Assembly (NCBI GenBank): GCA_015065075.1
Contig: SVRA01000009.1
Location: forward strand, 1-34,263
DNA from: Oscillospiraceae bacterium
Lineage (GTDB): Bacteria; Bacillota; Clostridia; Oscillospirales; CAG-272
Direction: 5' to 3'
DNA: 34,263 nucleotides
The notes under the pieces: generated by a model
Told to the model about the DNA's origin: nothing
The model's input: the letters and a program-made list of their open reading frames with translations, nothing else
Database searches by the model: none
Shown here: positions 18,738 through 30,863 of the stretch, one piece after another
Layout of the letters: the number at the start of each line of letters is the position of its first letter
How positions within the stretch are numbered: the stretch's first letter is position 1
Program-made: the position numbers and the translations under genes

Positions 18738-20093
18738 TCAGTACCACCAATCGTAGCCTTTATTATACTCTTCAATAGCGGCATCCTTTGCATCGATGGC
18801 GCCCTGAGGAACTGTAGGCATATTGCTTGCCGACTTCATGTTCGCGTCAAACTTAACGGCTACACTATCAGTATCCGAGCCACCCTTAGCTGTGATTGTA
18901 GCGTCACAAGAGATCTTATCTCCATTTTCAGAGGAATCTGCCTTAACAGAGACATTTGCGCCGTTCACACCGTCAGAATAATCTAAAGAGAGGGATATAA
19001 ATTCACCCTTGCCCTTTTCCATAGCGGCAAAGTCAAAATCAAGATCAGCCTTGATGGTGACAAGTTTGGATGTCTCAACGGAACTACCAGTGGACTCATC
19101 CCAGTTGTATTCGACAGATTTCACCTTTGCATCAACGTCAAGCTTAAGCGTTTCGATTTCGTCATCTTTATCGGTAGTGAACTCAAGAGAAGCACTTGCA
19201 TCTACAATAACATCGTCTTCATTCGCAACGAGAACATCAAAAGCGACCTTGTCGATACAGATCTCAAAGGAAATTGCGATATCGCTGTATTCGAGCTTTT
19301 CTGCCGCGAAGGTCTCATCGACTGTAAGGGACATACCGATACCCGTGATCTCTTCAAGTTCAACGTAATAGTACACCTTAACGTTTATGTAATCAAGGTA
19401 TCCCTTAATTGCCGCCTTATAATCAAGGAGCTCGCTCTCGGGCATTCCAAGCTCACCAAGCTCGTCGAATACAACGTCAATACACTTGTCGAGAACATTC
19501 TTTATATAATCCTCTGCGAGATAATATTTGCCATCCTTATATTCAATATCATCTGCGGTCGCATCGGGAAGCTCTGCCTCCATAATGGCCTTGAGAATAC
19601 TCTCAACCATAGCAGTGGCTGTATCTGTATCCTCCTCAGGAGTAGTCGTCTCTTCGCCTTCGAGCGAAGTCAACATATCGACCATTTCCTTAAGACTTAC
19701 ATCTACGTATCCGGAGTATTCACCTTCGTATCCGTACACATTGACCATCGTCCAGTCATCTTCAATGAAAACATACTGGTCTGCGCCGTATTCTCCCGTC
19801 TTCGAATACAGGACCATATCCTTCATACCTGCGTACAGGTCCTCGCTCTCGCCATCCATAGTAGCAGTTGCGTTAATTTCAAACTCAAGCTCCTTTACCT
19901 TTGCGAGAAGCTCTTCCACGTCAATAGGCTGGGTGTTCGTCTTGATCTCTTCGAAATTAGTTCCCTCGTTCAAGGAAGATATCAAATGATCGATATTCTT
20001 CTCGGGATCATCCTTCTTTCCGCCTATGTCGCAAGCAGCCAAAGCCAAAAGCATGCTTAATATAAGCAAAAGCGACACTACAATCTTTTTCAT
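18738..20093 (-). CDS. Large acidic putative lipoprotein of unknown function
   Basis: MKKIVVSLLLILSMLLALAACDIGGKK signal peptide with LAAC lipobox. Confidence 0.75.
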   Translation of the reverse strand: MKKIVVSLLLILSMLLALAACDIGGKKDDPEKNIDHLISSLNEGTNFEEIKTNTQPIDVEELLAKVKELEFEINATATMDGESEDLYAGMKDMVLYSKTGEYGADQYVFIEDDWTMVNVYGYEGEYSGYVDVSLKEMVDMLTSLEGEETTTPEEDTDTATAMVESILKAIMEAELPDATADDIEYKDGKYYLAEDYIKNVLDKCIDVVFDELGELGMPESELLDYKAAIKGYLDYINVKVYYYVELEEITGIGMSLTVDETFAAEKLEYSDIAISFEICIDKVAFDVLVANEDDVIVDASASLEFTTDKDDEIETLKLDVDAKVKSVEYNWDESTGSSVETSKLVTIKADLDFDFAAMEKGKGEFISLSLDYSDGVNGANVSVKADSSENGDKISCDATITAKGGSDTDSVAVKFDANMKSASNMPTVPQGAIDAKDAAIEEYNKGYDWWY

Positions 20094-20259
20094 TTCAAAA
20101 ACCTCCGTATAATTTATCGTCCGAATGTATCGGATCCTCTCCTATTATATATCAAAAATTTCGTTCTGTCAATAGTTTTAATAAAAATTCAGAATGGACC
20201 CGATCACAATAAATTTCAGCATGCGACACGCGTAAGTTGAAAGTTATTGGATCAAAAGG

Positions 20260-20285
20260 TGCCCCGTCGATCAATCGACGGGGCA
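20260..20285 (-). terminator. Terminator hairpin after aspS
   Basis: TGCCCCGTCGAT-ca-ATCGACGGGGCA perfect inverted repeat just downstream of the aspS stop; T-tract (CCTTTTG) on minus strand is short. Confidence 0.65.
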
Positions 20286-20295
20286 TAAAAATCTA

Positions 20296-22086
20296 TTATT
20301 CTTCTTCGACGACCGCGATGGAAAGATCTGACAGTGCCTTTGCGTCTGCGGGAGCGGGGCAACCCGACATAAGCTCGCTTGCGTTCTGAACCTTCGGGAA
20401 GGCAAGAACGTCGCGCAGGCTGTCTGCACCCGACATAACCATTGCAAGACGGTCAAGTCCCATACCCGAGCCGCCGTGAGGAGGCGCACCGTACTTGTAT
20501 GCTTCAACAAGGAATCCGAACTTTGCCTCGATCTCCTCGGGGGTAAGTCCAAGAGCCTTGAACATCTTTTCCTGAAGCTGCCAGTCGGTGATACGGATGG
20601 AGCCCGAAAGAAGCTCGGTTCCGTTGAGAACCATGTCGTAGCACTTTGCTCTGACGCTTCCGGGATCGCTCTCAAGCTGGGGCAAGCATTCCTCAAGAGG
20701 CATCGTGAAGGGGTGGTGCATAGCATCCCAATGCTGCGTTTCTTCGTTCCACTCGAAGAAGGGGAACTCGGTGATCCACAGGAAGTTGAACTTGCCTGCG
20801 GGAATGAGGTCAAGCTTCTTACCGAGGATGTTTCTGAGCGCGCCGAGGGTGGGGAGCACGACCTTATCCTTATCTGCGCAGATAAGCATTACGTCGCCCT
20901 TTTCAAAGCCGACTGCCGCATAGATGGCGTCAAGCTCCTCGGGAGTCATAAACTTCGCAAACGAGCAGTTGGGAGCCTCATCTGCCCAACGGACGTATGC
21001 AAGTCCCTTTGCGCCAATTCCCTTTGCGTGCTCGGTCAGCTTGTCGATCTCTTTTCTTGTAAGGATTGCCGCCGCATTCTTTGCAACGATGCAACGTACG
21101 CTTCCGCCGTTCTCGATCGCGGACTTGAATACTACGAACTCACTCGACTTAACCGCCTCGGAGATGTTCTGTATCTCCATGTCGAACCTGGTATCGGGCT
21201 TGTCGGAGCCGTATCTGTCCATTGCCTCGGCAAAGGTAAGTCTCTGCATAGGAGTTTCGATCTCTACGTCAAGAACCTCCTTGAAGACCCTCTTGATAAA
21301 GCCCTCGTTCATAGACATGATATCCTCCATTGTAGCGAAGGACATCTCGAGGTCTATCTGGGTAAATTCGGGCTGACGGTCAGCGCGAAGGTCCTCGTCT
21401 CTGAAGCAGCGAGCGAGCTGAATGTAGCGGTCAAATCCCGAAAGCATAAGCAGCTGCTTATAGATCTGGGGCGACTGAGGGAGCGCGTAAAAGCTTCCCT
21501 TATGGATTCTCGAGGGAACGAGATAGTCTCTTGCGCCCTCGGGGGTCGCCTTGATCATCATAGGTGTTTCGATCTCGTAAAAACCGTTCTCGTAGTAGTA
21601 TTCTCTTGCGACGCGCGCGATATCGTGGCGCATCTTGATATTCTTCTGAAGCTCGGGGCGACGGAGATCTACGTAACGGAATTTGAGCGCGGTCTCGTCC
21701 TTTACCTTCTTCGAGTCGCTGACCTCAAAGGGAGGGGTCTGTGCCGCGGAGAGAACCTTCATGCTCTCAACGTATATCTCAAGCTTACCTGTGGGGATGT
21801 TGGTATTGATCGCGCCCTCTCCTCTTGCGCGGACGGTTCCGTGAACCGCGAGAACGTATTCTGCGCGGCAGGAGAATGCCTTGTCAAAGACCTCTCTGTC
21901 GGTCTTGTCGTCGAACGCGAGCTGAACGATTCCCGTGCGATCGCGAAGGTCTATAAATATAAGTGCGCCAAGGTCTCTCTGTCTCTGGACCCAACCCATT
22001 ACGCATACCTTTTCGCCGATCATGCCTTCATTTACTTCGGCGCAATAACAAGTTCTTTTGTCTTCGTTAGTCAAAAATTCTGCCAT
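20296..22086 (-). CDS. aspS: Aspartate--tRNA ligase
   Basis: VCVMGWVQRQRDLGALIFIDLRDRTGIVQLAF; FRYVDLRR; ATPEGARDYLVPSR; QSPQIYKQLLM; FRDEDLRADRQPEFTQIDLEMSF; GMGLDRLAM. Confidence 0.98.
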   Translation of the reverse strand: MAEFLTNEDKRTCYCAEVNEGMIGEKVCVMGWVQRQRDLGALIFIDLRDRTGIVQLAFDDKTDREVFDKAFSCRAEYVLAVHGTVRARGEGAINTNIPTGKLEIYVESMKVLSAAQTPPFEVSDSKKVKDETALKFRYVDLRRPELQKNIKMRHDIARVAREYYYENGFYEIETPMMIKATPEGARDYLVPSRIHKGSFYALPQSPQIYKQLLMLSGFDRYIQLARCFRDEDLRADRQPEFTQIDLEMSFATMEDIMSMNEGFIKRVFKEVLDVEIETPMQRLTFAEAMDRYGSDKPDTRFDMEIQNISEAVKSSEFVVFKSAIENGGSVRCIVAKNAAAILTRKEIDKLTEHAKGIGAKGLAYVRWADEAPNCSFAKFMTPEELDAIYAAVGFEKGDVMLICADKDKVVLPTLGALRNILGKKLDLIPAGKFNFLWITEFPFFEWNEETQHWDAMHHPFTMPLEECLPQLESDPGSVRAKCYDMVLNGTELLSGSIRITDWQLQEKMFKALGLTPEEIEAKFGFLVEAYKYGAPPHGGSGMGLDRLAMVMSGADSLRDVLAFPKVQNASELMSGCPAPADAKALSDLSIAVVEEE

Positions 22087-22120
22087 TTTTATAAAATCCT
22101 TTCTGTAAAATCACGCAATG

Positions 22121-22684
22121 TCAAGCGATAGGCTGTGCGTCTGCGGTGAAAAGCGGCAGCTTTTCAAGATAGATAAGATCGTCTCTGTTCGCCGCGTCTC
22201 CCTCGGCAAGAATCGCCATTTTCCCGACTATCTCGCCGCCTGCCTGATCAACGAGCGCTTCGATCGCGCGGAGCGATTCTCCCGTGGAAATGACGTCGTC
22301 GACGATAAGTATTCTCTTGCCCTTCATCATTTCGGCATCTGCCTTATCAAGATAAAGATGCTGTGTAGCTGCCGTGGTTATCGACTTGACCTCGACTCCG
22401 AAAACTCCCGTCATATAGAGCTTCGGTGCTTTTCTTGCAAGAAAGTATCTCTGATTTCCCGCAAGACGAGCCATCTCGTGCACAAGCGGTATTCCCTTTG
22501 CCTCTGCCGAGATAAGATAATCGTACTCGGGGGCTTTTTTCAGCAAATTCTCTGCGCACGCAGTCGTCAACTCGGGATCGCCGAAAATAACGAATCCCGC
22601 GATCATAAGGCTGTCGTTAAGGGGACAGATCGGCAGATCGCGATCAAGTCCCGCGATATTCATTCTGTAATATTTCTGTTCCAT
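22121..22684 (-). CDS. Phosphoribosyltransferase (adenine phosphoribosyltransferase-like)
   Basis: PRPP-binding loop RILIVDDVISTGESLRAIEALV; start MEQKYYRM at 22684 with GGAGAGG SD. Confidence 0.82.
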   Translation of the reverse strand: MEQKYYRMNIAGLDRDLPICPLNDSLMIAGFVIFGDPELTTACAENLLKKAPEYDYLISAEAKGIPLVHEMARLAGNQRYFLARKAPKLYMTGVFGVEVKSITTAATQHLYLDKADAEMMKGKRILIVDDVISTGESLRAIEALVDQAGGEIVGKMAILAEGDAANRDDLIYLEKLPLFTADAQPIA

Positions 22685-22701
22685 AAAGCCTCTCCTTTTT
22701 A

Positions 22702-23880
22702 TCAATAAGCCTCTGCTCTTACGGTATATGCACCCTTGATGGCTTCCTCCACAAGAGCTTCGAAATCCAATTTCCTCTCCTCAACGAGTACCTTTTCAAG
22801 CACGGGCTTGGTTCTCGGATGCTTGGGGGTAAATACCGTACAGCAATCCTCAAAGGGTTCAATAGAAATATCGAACGTGCCGATCTTTCTCGAAATCTCG
22901 ACGATCTCCTCCTTGTCCATTCCAATGCAAGGACGGAGAACGGGGATAGATGCCGCGTTATCGGTGACTGCGATCGCTTCCATTGTCTGCGACGCGACCT
23001 GTCCAAGACTTTCTCCCGTGATAAGACATTTGCTATCGTGGTCTGCGGCAAGCTTGCTTGCGATCGTCATCATATATCTGCGCAAAAGCAGCGTAAAATA
23101 ATCCTCGTCGCAATGCTTGACGAGCTCCTCCTGTATATGCGTCAGGGACACTACGTGTACGTACACGTCGCCCGTATAAGCCGCGATTGTTCTTGCGAGT
23201 CTGATGACCTTATCTCTTGCCATCTCGCTTGTATAGGGGAAGGACTCGAAGTGGACCGCCTCCACGCGAAGTCCTCTTTTCGCCATCATGTATCCAGCTA
23301 CTGGGGAGTCGATTCCTCCCGAGAGGAGCAGCATGCCGTGTCCTCCCGTGCCTACGGGAATACCGCCTGCAGCGCGGAACTGTCCTGCGTGGACGTACGC
23401 TCCGTGCTCACGGATCTCGATCTTTACCACGACGTCGGGCTTGTGGACGTTTACCCTGATCCTGCCGCCGGTCGCCTCGAGGATCTCGCCTCCGAGAATC
23501 TCGGAAAGCTGCATCGAGTTGAGGGGAAAGGCTTTATCCGATCTCTTTCCCTCGACCTTAAAGGTCTTTTTGCCCTCGAGAAATTGGGGAATATATTCTC
23601 TGGTAACTCTCTTTATGTCGTCGATATTCTTTTCGCAGACCGCCGCTCTGCCGATCGCCGCAATGCCAAAGGTCTTCATTGCGCTCTCGAACATTCCGTC
23701 CATATCTGCGAAATCATCCTTGGGCTCGATATATATCGTGCTCTGCGCGCGGCTGATCTCAAAATTACCGTGCTTTTTCGCTCTGTGGCGAAGCTCCTTG
23801 CAGAGAATGTCCTCAAAATAGCGCTTGTTTGCGCCCTTGAGCACGATCTCGCCGTATTTACAAAGTAAAATTTCCTTCAT
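22702..23880 (-). CDS. thiI: tRNA 4-thiouridine synthase ThiI (no rhodanese domain)
   Basis: THUMP region and PP-loop GMLLLSGGIDSPVAGYMMAKRGLRVEAVHFESFPYTS; TGESLGQVASQTMEA; start overlaps upstream stop (TAATG). Confidence 0.95.
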   Translation of the reverse strand: MKEILLCKYGEIVLKGANKRYFEDILCKELRHRAKKHGNFEISRAQSTIYIEPKDDFADMDGMFESAMKTFGIAAIGRAAVCEKNIDDIKRVTREYIPQFLEGKKTFKVEGKRSDKAFPLNSMQLSEILGGEILEATGGRIRVNVHKPDVVVKIEIREHGAYVHAGQFRAAGGIPVGTGGHGMLLLSGGIDSPVAGYMMAKRGLRVEAVHFESFPYTSEMARDKVIRLARTIAAYTGDVYVHVVSLTHIQEELVKHCDEDYFTLLLRRYMMTIASKLAADHDSKCLITGESLGQVASQTMEAIAVTDNAASIPVLRPCIGMDKEEIVEISRKIGTFDISIEPFEDCCTVFTPKHPRTKPVLEKVLVEERKLDFEALVEEAIKGAYTVRAEAY

Positions 23881-25061
23881 TATGCGTCTGCCTCCTCAAG
23901 AGTATTATCAGGGGCTTCGGTATAGTAGTTCGGGAAGATCTTTTCCCAGACCTTCATACATCCGATGGTGTCGGCGATCGAGGTGTGGGCAACGCCGTCC
24001 CACTCGATCTCAAACACAGCCATAGCGTCGGTGAGAGAAGCGTGTGCAAGATCGGGCAAATGCTCGTGCGCGAATCTTACGAACTCGTTTGCACAGCAAC
24101 GGGTCTTCTTGTGAAGCCACTCGCGCTCCTCCTCGGTGTCGTAAATATACTTTATGTGGCTATAATCGGTGGAAACTCCATACGCGATAAGGTTGTCCGC
24201 GTTCTCAAAGATCTCCTTTATCTCGGGGATAAGCTCATCGAGCAGAGGGGAATTTGCCACCATATCGGGTGTGATTCCGTGTATTTTTTCGGTCTGCTTC
24301 CACTTTTTCTTGTGCGCAGGCTTGACAAGGGTATCCATAATAACGGTTCCCTCTCCGTCGACGATCGAGATCGAGATTATCTCGTCGTGATCGTAAACTC
24401 CCGTAAGCTCAAGGTCGAAGAACAGAACTTTTTTGCGATCCATTCCGTAATACGCGTTTCTGTGAATATCTCCCTCAGCTCTGCGGATGGCAAGATCCTC
24501 CTCGTAGCACGCGCGGCAGAGCTTTTTGCGATATCTTACGTCCTTGCCGCACTTAACGCAGGCGAGAGGCAGGCGGACCGCCGTTTTTTTGTCATAAAAA
24601 TAGAGAGTTGTACCGTCTCCCTTAACGGTGAATGCGACAGGCTCCTCAACCACCTCGTAATGCATCTGATCGAGTCTTTCACGGGTATAATATCCGCAGG
24701 ATGCGGCGCGCTTGATGCTCATTCTTTCTATTTCCGTGCCACTGTCAAGAGCTCTGGTCTCCTTGCGGCTTCTGGGGAAATACCACTGTTCAGGGGGTGC
24801 TTCGACTACGCGGGCGGGATCAAAATAATAGATCAGGCTTCCGTCCTCTGCCTTGTCGAACGCGGCGGGGTCGCCGTTAGGCATAAGGTGCATCTGCGTC
24901 AGCACTCCTCTTGTGAGATAGTGCTTTCTGTCAGCCTCCTCGCGACTGACCTGAGGAATAGTTGCTCCTGAACGGAGCTTCATTGTGTTGCTCAAATTTG
25001 CCTCCGAAATCTTCCGTCCGCAAAGGCTGAGCACAGGTCGGAAAAATTCGGATCTGTGCAT
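23880..25061 (-). CDS. DEDD-type 3'-5' exonuclease domain protein with N-terminal region and CxxC zinc-ribbon-like segment
   Basis: VLFFDLELTGVYDHDEIISISIVD...IHGITPDMV...LIAYGVSTDYSHIKYI...ASLTDAMAVFEIEWDGVAHTSIADT; CVKCGKDVRYRKKLCRACYEED. Confidence 0.75.
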   Translation of the reverse strand: MHRSEFFRPVLSLCGRKISEANLSNTMKLRSGATIPQVSREEADRKHYLTRGVLTQMHLMPNGDPAAFDKAEDGSLIYYFDPARVVEAPPEQWYFPRSRKETRALDSGTEIERMSIKRAASCGYYTRERLDQMHYEVVEEPVAFTVKGDGTTLYFYDKKTAVRLPLACVKCGKDVRYRKKLCRACYEEDLAIRRAEGDIHRNAYYGMDRKKVLFFDLELTGVYDHDEIISISIVDGEGTVIMDTLVKPAHKKKWKQTEKIHGITPDMVANSPLLDELIPEIKEIFENADNLIAYGVSTDYSHIKYIYDTEEEREWLHKKTRCCANEFVRFAHEHLPDLAHASLTDAMAVFEIEWDGVAHTSIADTIGCMKVWEKIFPNYYTEAPDNTLEEADA

Positions 25062-25361
25062 TTCTCTCTTTTGTCGGATCGGATGTATATTTATTGAAAA
25101 ATTAAAAACCTGATTAAAAACTCTCGCTTCGGCTCGGAAATATTAGATATATGAGCCTTTTTTCGCCGTCTTTTGTCACAGCGCATACATAATCATTTTA
25201 TTGTATCACAAAATGCTCGGTTTGGCAAGATATTTTTATAAAATTATCGTTCGTTTTATATAAATATTAATTTTATAGTGAAAAACCCCTTGCAAAAAAC
25301 CGAAATTTATGTTACACTATAAACTGGATTATAATGTGAGAATGAAAAGAGGTGTCACACG

Positions 25362-26684
25362 GTGGTAAAAATAGTATCGGTCGACAAAAACAGTCGCGCA
25401 GAAAATCACGGCATTCGCGGCGGAGACATTTTAATATCTATCAACGGCAGAGAGATTTCCGACGTGCTTGACTACCGCTTTTTCCTTGCGGACAGGACGA
25501 TTTGTCTGAGGCTTTCCAGAGAAGGCAGCGAATTCGAGGTCACGATCGTCAAAAAGCAATATGACGACATAGGTCTTGAGTTCGAAACGCCACTGATGGA
25601 CAAGAAGCACTCTTGCGAAAACAAGTGTATCTTCTGCTTCATCGATCAGCTGCCGAAGGGCATGAGAAAGACTCTTTATTTCAAGGACGACGATTCGCGC
25701 CTTTCCTTCCTGCACGGCAACTATATCACTCTCACCAATCTTCACGACAAGGACATTGACCGCATCATTGAGATGCATATTTCTCCGGTCAACGTCTCCG
25801 TGCACACAACCAATCCCGAGCTACGCGTCAAAATGATGCACAACAAGCGTGCGGGTGAGGTGCTTTCGTATATGAAAAAGCTTGCCGACGCAGGCATTTC
25901 GCTTTGCGGTCAGATCGTGCTTTGCAAGGGGATCAACGACGGAGAGGAGCTTGAGCGCTCTATGCGCGATCTTTCTGCCCTCTTCCCTGCTATGCAAAGC
26001 GTTTCGATAGTCCCCGCGGGACTTACAAGATACCGCGAAAAGCTCTATCCGCTCGAGTGCTTCTCGAAGGAGGAATCTGCACAGGTCATAGAGCAGGTCG
26101 ACAGATTCGCTCGCGAGCTTGAAGCAAATATCGGAAGCAGGATGTTCTTCTGCTCAGATGAATTCTATCTCAAGGCAGAGCTTCCTCTGCCTGAGGAGGA
26201 CTATTACGAGGGATACCCACAGATAGAAAACGGCGTTGGAATGATAACCTCGCTTGTCACAGAATTTCGCGGCGAGCTCGACTATCTCGATGAATATCTT
26301 GCAAGCTACAAAGCACCGAGGCGCGTATCAATAGCAACGGGGGCTGCCGCATACGATACTATCAAGCAGATGGCGATCGAGCTTGAGGCTCGCATCGAAG
26401 GCTTGCAGGTGGACGTATACAAGATAATCAACCACTTCTTCGGCGAGACGATAACAGTCTCGGGTCTGCTTACGGGCAAGGATATTGCCGAGCAGCTTGA
26501 TGGCAAGGAGCTTGGCGAGCTTTTGCTCTTCCCCGGGAACGCTCTGCGCGCAGGAGAGGATATCTTCCTTGACGATATGACGCCCGATGAGCTTTCTCGG
26601 AGCTTGAACGTCGCGGTCGCACCGTCGCGCAACAGCGGTGAGGGATTTATTTGCGACGTGCTTGGAGTAGAGCATCAGCTATAA
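25362..26684 (+). CDS. PDZ/radical SAM/DUF512 family protein
   Basis: PDZ-like N-terminus (SRAENHGIRGGDILISINGREI), CENKCIFCFIDQLPKGMRKTLYFKDDDSRLSFLHGNYITLTN; GTG start; located before der as often seen in Firmicutes. Confidence 0.9.
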   Translation: MVKIVSVDKNSRAENHGIRGGDILISINGREISDVLDYRFFLADRTICLRLSREGSEFEVTIVKKQYDDIGLEFETPLMDKKHSCENKCIFCFIDQLPKGMRKTLYFKDDDSRLSFLHGNYITLTNLHDKDIDRIIEMHISPVNVSVHTTNPELRVKMMHNKRAGEVLSYMKKLADAGISLCGQIVLCKGINDGEELERSMRDLSALFPAMQSVSIVPAGLTRYREKLYPLECFSKEESAQVIEQVDRFARELEANIGSRMFFCSDEFYLKAELPLPEEDYYEGYPQIENGVGMITSLVTEFRGELDYLDEYLASYKAPRRVSIATGAAAYDTIKQMAIELEARIEGLQVDVYKIINHFFGETITVSGLLTGKDIAEQLDGKELGELLLFPGNALRAGEDIFLDDMTPDELSRSLNVAVAPSRNSGEGFICDVLGVEHQL

Positions 26685-26798
26685 CGGTGATGGGCATTGT
26701 CCCCATTCCCACTTAAGAATTTTCAAAGCACACCAAAAAGCAGGTTGTTTTGAAACCAAATTGTCCCAATACGTAATTTAAATACAAAAATTAATATG

Positions 26799-26875
26799 CT
26801 CCCTTTTCGGGGAGTTTTTGGAATCCAAAACCTTTTTTCCAAAAAGGTTTTGGCAGGTGCAGGACAGAGTCCTGC
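26799..26875. repeat. Composite palindromic intergenic element (copy B)
   Basis: Three consecutive hairpins: CTCCC-ttttcg-GGGAG; CCAAAACCTTTTT-tcc-AAAAAGGTTTTGG; GCAGGAC-aga-GTCCTGC. Confidence 0.75.
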
Positions 26876-26893
26876 GAAAAAAGGAGTGATAAA

Positions 26894-28228
26894 ATGTCAA
26901 AACCCATAATTGCAATAGTAGGAAGACCCAACGTGGGCAAAAGCACGCTTTTCAACAAGCTGATCGGTGAGCGTCGCTCTATCGTTGAGGACGTGCCCGG
27001 TGTTACCCGCGACCGAATCTACGGCGAGACCGAGTGGACGGGCAGACAGTTTATAGTTATAGATACGGGAGGAATCGAGCCCAAGAGCGACGACGTCATC
27101 CTCTCGCAGATGAAGTTTCAGGCGCAGGTCGCTATTGAGGATGCCGACGTTATCGTATTTATGTGCGACGTCCGTACCGGTCTTACCGCAAACGACCGCG
27201 ACATAGCAATAATGCTCAAAAAGAGTGGAAAGCCGATCGTGCCGTGCATCAACAAGTGCGACAGCGTCGGATCTCTTCCCTATGAATTTTACGAGTTCTA
27301 CGAGCTTGGATTTGACTGCGAGCCGATCGCGGTCTCGTCGGTTCACGGCTCGGGCACGGGTGATCTGCTCGATGCTTGCGTAAACGCGCTTGGTGAGTGG
27401 GATTACACGGAAGAAGATGACGACTCAATAAAGGTCGCAGTCATCGGCAAGCCTAACGCGGGCAAGTCGTCTATAATCAACCGCATGCTCGGTCAGACCC
27501 GTCTTATCGTTTCGGACATCGCGGGAACTACCAGAGACGCCGTTGACAGTCCTCTTGAAAACGAATTCGGCAAATACACGCTTATCGACACGGCAGGCAT
27601 TCGCCGCCAGTCGAAGATCAACGACAATATCGAAAAATACAGCGTTCTCCGCGCACATATGGCGGTCGAGCGCGCAGACGTTTGTCTTATTATGATCGAC
27701 GCATCGGTTGGAATCACAGAGCAGGACGAGAAGATCGCAGGAATCGCGCACGACTCGGGCAAGGCATCCATAATCATCGTCAACAAGTGGGATTCGGTTG
27801 AAAAGGACAACTCCACGGTTAACGAATTCACCCAAAGGATCAGAGAGCATCTTTCCTATATGCCCTACGCTCCCATCCTTTTCGTATCGGCAAAGACCGG
27901 TCAGCGTATCGACAACATTTTTGAGCGCATCAACTACGTTCACGGTCAGGCAACTCTCCGCATATCCACGGGTATGCTCAACGACGTGCTCGGCGAGGCA
28001 ACGATGAGAGTCCAGCCTCCCACGGACAAGGGCAAGAGACTGAAGATCTACTACATGACTCAGATCAGCGTAGCTCCCCCCACGTTCGTTATCTTCTGCA
28101 ACAATGCCGAGCTTTTCCATTTCTCTTATCAGCGCTATATTGAGAACTGTCTGCGCGAAACATTTGGATTCTCGGGCACACCGATAAAGCTGATCATTCG
28201 CGAGCGCGGCGGAGACAACGACAAATAA
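26894..28228 (+). CDS. der: Ribosome biogenesis GTPase Der (EngA)
   Basis: Two tandem G domains: VGRPNVGKSTLFNKL...DTGG...NKCD and IGKPNAGKSSIINRML...DTAGIRRQ...NKWD; KH-like C-terminus. Confidence 0.98.
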   Translation: MSKPIIAIVGRPNVGKSTLFNKLIGERRSIVEDVPGVTRDRIYGETEWTGRQFIVIDTGGIEPKSDDVILSQMKFQAQVAIEDADVIVFMCDVRTGLTANDRDIAIMLKKSGKPIVPCINKCDSVGSLPYEFYEFYELGFDCEPIAVSSVHGSGTGDLLDACVNALGEWDYTEEDDDSIKVAVIGKPNAGKSSIINRMLGQTRLIVSDIAGTTRDAVDSPLENEFGKYTLIDTAGIRRQSKINDNIEKYSVLRAHMAVERADVCLIMIDASVGITEQDEKIAGIAHDSGKASIIIVNKWDSVEKDNSTVNEFTQRIREHLSYMPYAPILFVSAKTGQRIDNIFERINYVHGQATLRISTGMLNDVLGEATMRVQPPTDKGKRLKIYYMTQISVAPPTFVIFCNNAELFHFSYQRYIENCLRETFGFSGTPIKLIIRERGGDNDK

Positions 28229-28239
28229 CGAGGTATAAA

Positions 28240-30241
<2,002 letters not shown>

Positions 30242-30264
30242 CTAAAACAAATCAGGAGGCACAC

Positions 30265-30810
30265 ATGAACATCTGGCACGACATTGACCCAAAAATGATC
30301 ACACCCACGGACTTTTCAGCGGTTATTGAGATATCCAAGGACAGCAGCTGTAAATACGAGCTTGACAAGAAAACGGGCATGCTTCGCCTAGACCGCGTGC
30401 TCTACACTGCCACACACTATCCCGCAAATTACGGATTTATTCCAAGAACCTACGCTGATGACGGCGACCCACTTGACGTTCTCGTTCTCTGCTCTGAGCA
30501 GATAGTACCTATGACGCTCGTTCAGGTATATCCCATCGGCGCTATGCGAATGATAGACGGCGGCAAGCTCGACGATAAGATCATCGCCGTGCCCTTCTCC
30601 GACCCTACCTATCGTGGCATCAAGTCCATAGACGAGCTTCCTCCTCACATTTTCGATGAAATCATGCATTTTTTCACCGTTTACAAGCAGCTTGAAAGCA
30701 AACAGACTGCGGTCAAAACGCTTTTCGACTATGCAGAGGCGGTCGACATAATACGCGACGCGATCGAGGCTTATGATAAGCTTATCAAAAATTCTGCGAA
30801 GGAAGAATAA
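30265..30810 (+). CDS. ppa: Inorganic diphosphatase (family I)
   Basis: FSAVIEISKDSSCKYELDKKTGMLRLDRVLYTATHYPANYGFIPRTYADDGDPLDVLVL. Confidence 0.96.
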   Translation: MNIWHDIDPKMITPTDFSAVIEISKDSSCKYELDKKTGMLRLDRVLYTATHYPANYGFIPRTYADDGDPLDVLVLCSEQIVPMTLVQVYPIGAMRMIDGGKLDDKIIAVPFSDPTYRGIKSIDELPPHIFDEIMHFFTVYKQLESKQTAVKTLFDYAEAVDIIRDAIEAYDKLIKNSAKEE

Positions 30811-30863
30811 AAAACTTTTGCTCGGTTCATAATTCCTATAACCGATATTGAGGGAGGGATTAT

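Noticed and set aside
20476-22131. 551-aa plus-strand ORF
   Set aside because: Entirely antisense to aspS, which has unambiguous AspRS motifs; the ORF is Cys/Leu-rich with no recognisable domain and is explained by codon bias.
23153-23168. 16-bp perfect palindrome ACGTGTACGTACACGT
   Set aside because: Lies inside the thiI coding sequence and encodes normal family sequence (DVYVHVV); probably coincidental.
22819-23868. 349-aa plus-strand ORF
   Set aside because: Antisense to thiI with no credible motifs.
23985-24971. 328-aa plus-strand ORF
   Set aside because: Antisense to the exonuclease gene; spurious composition.
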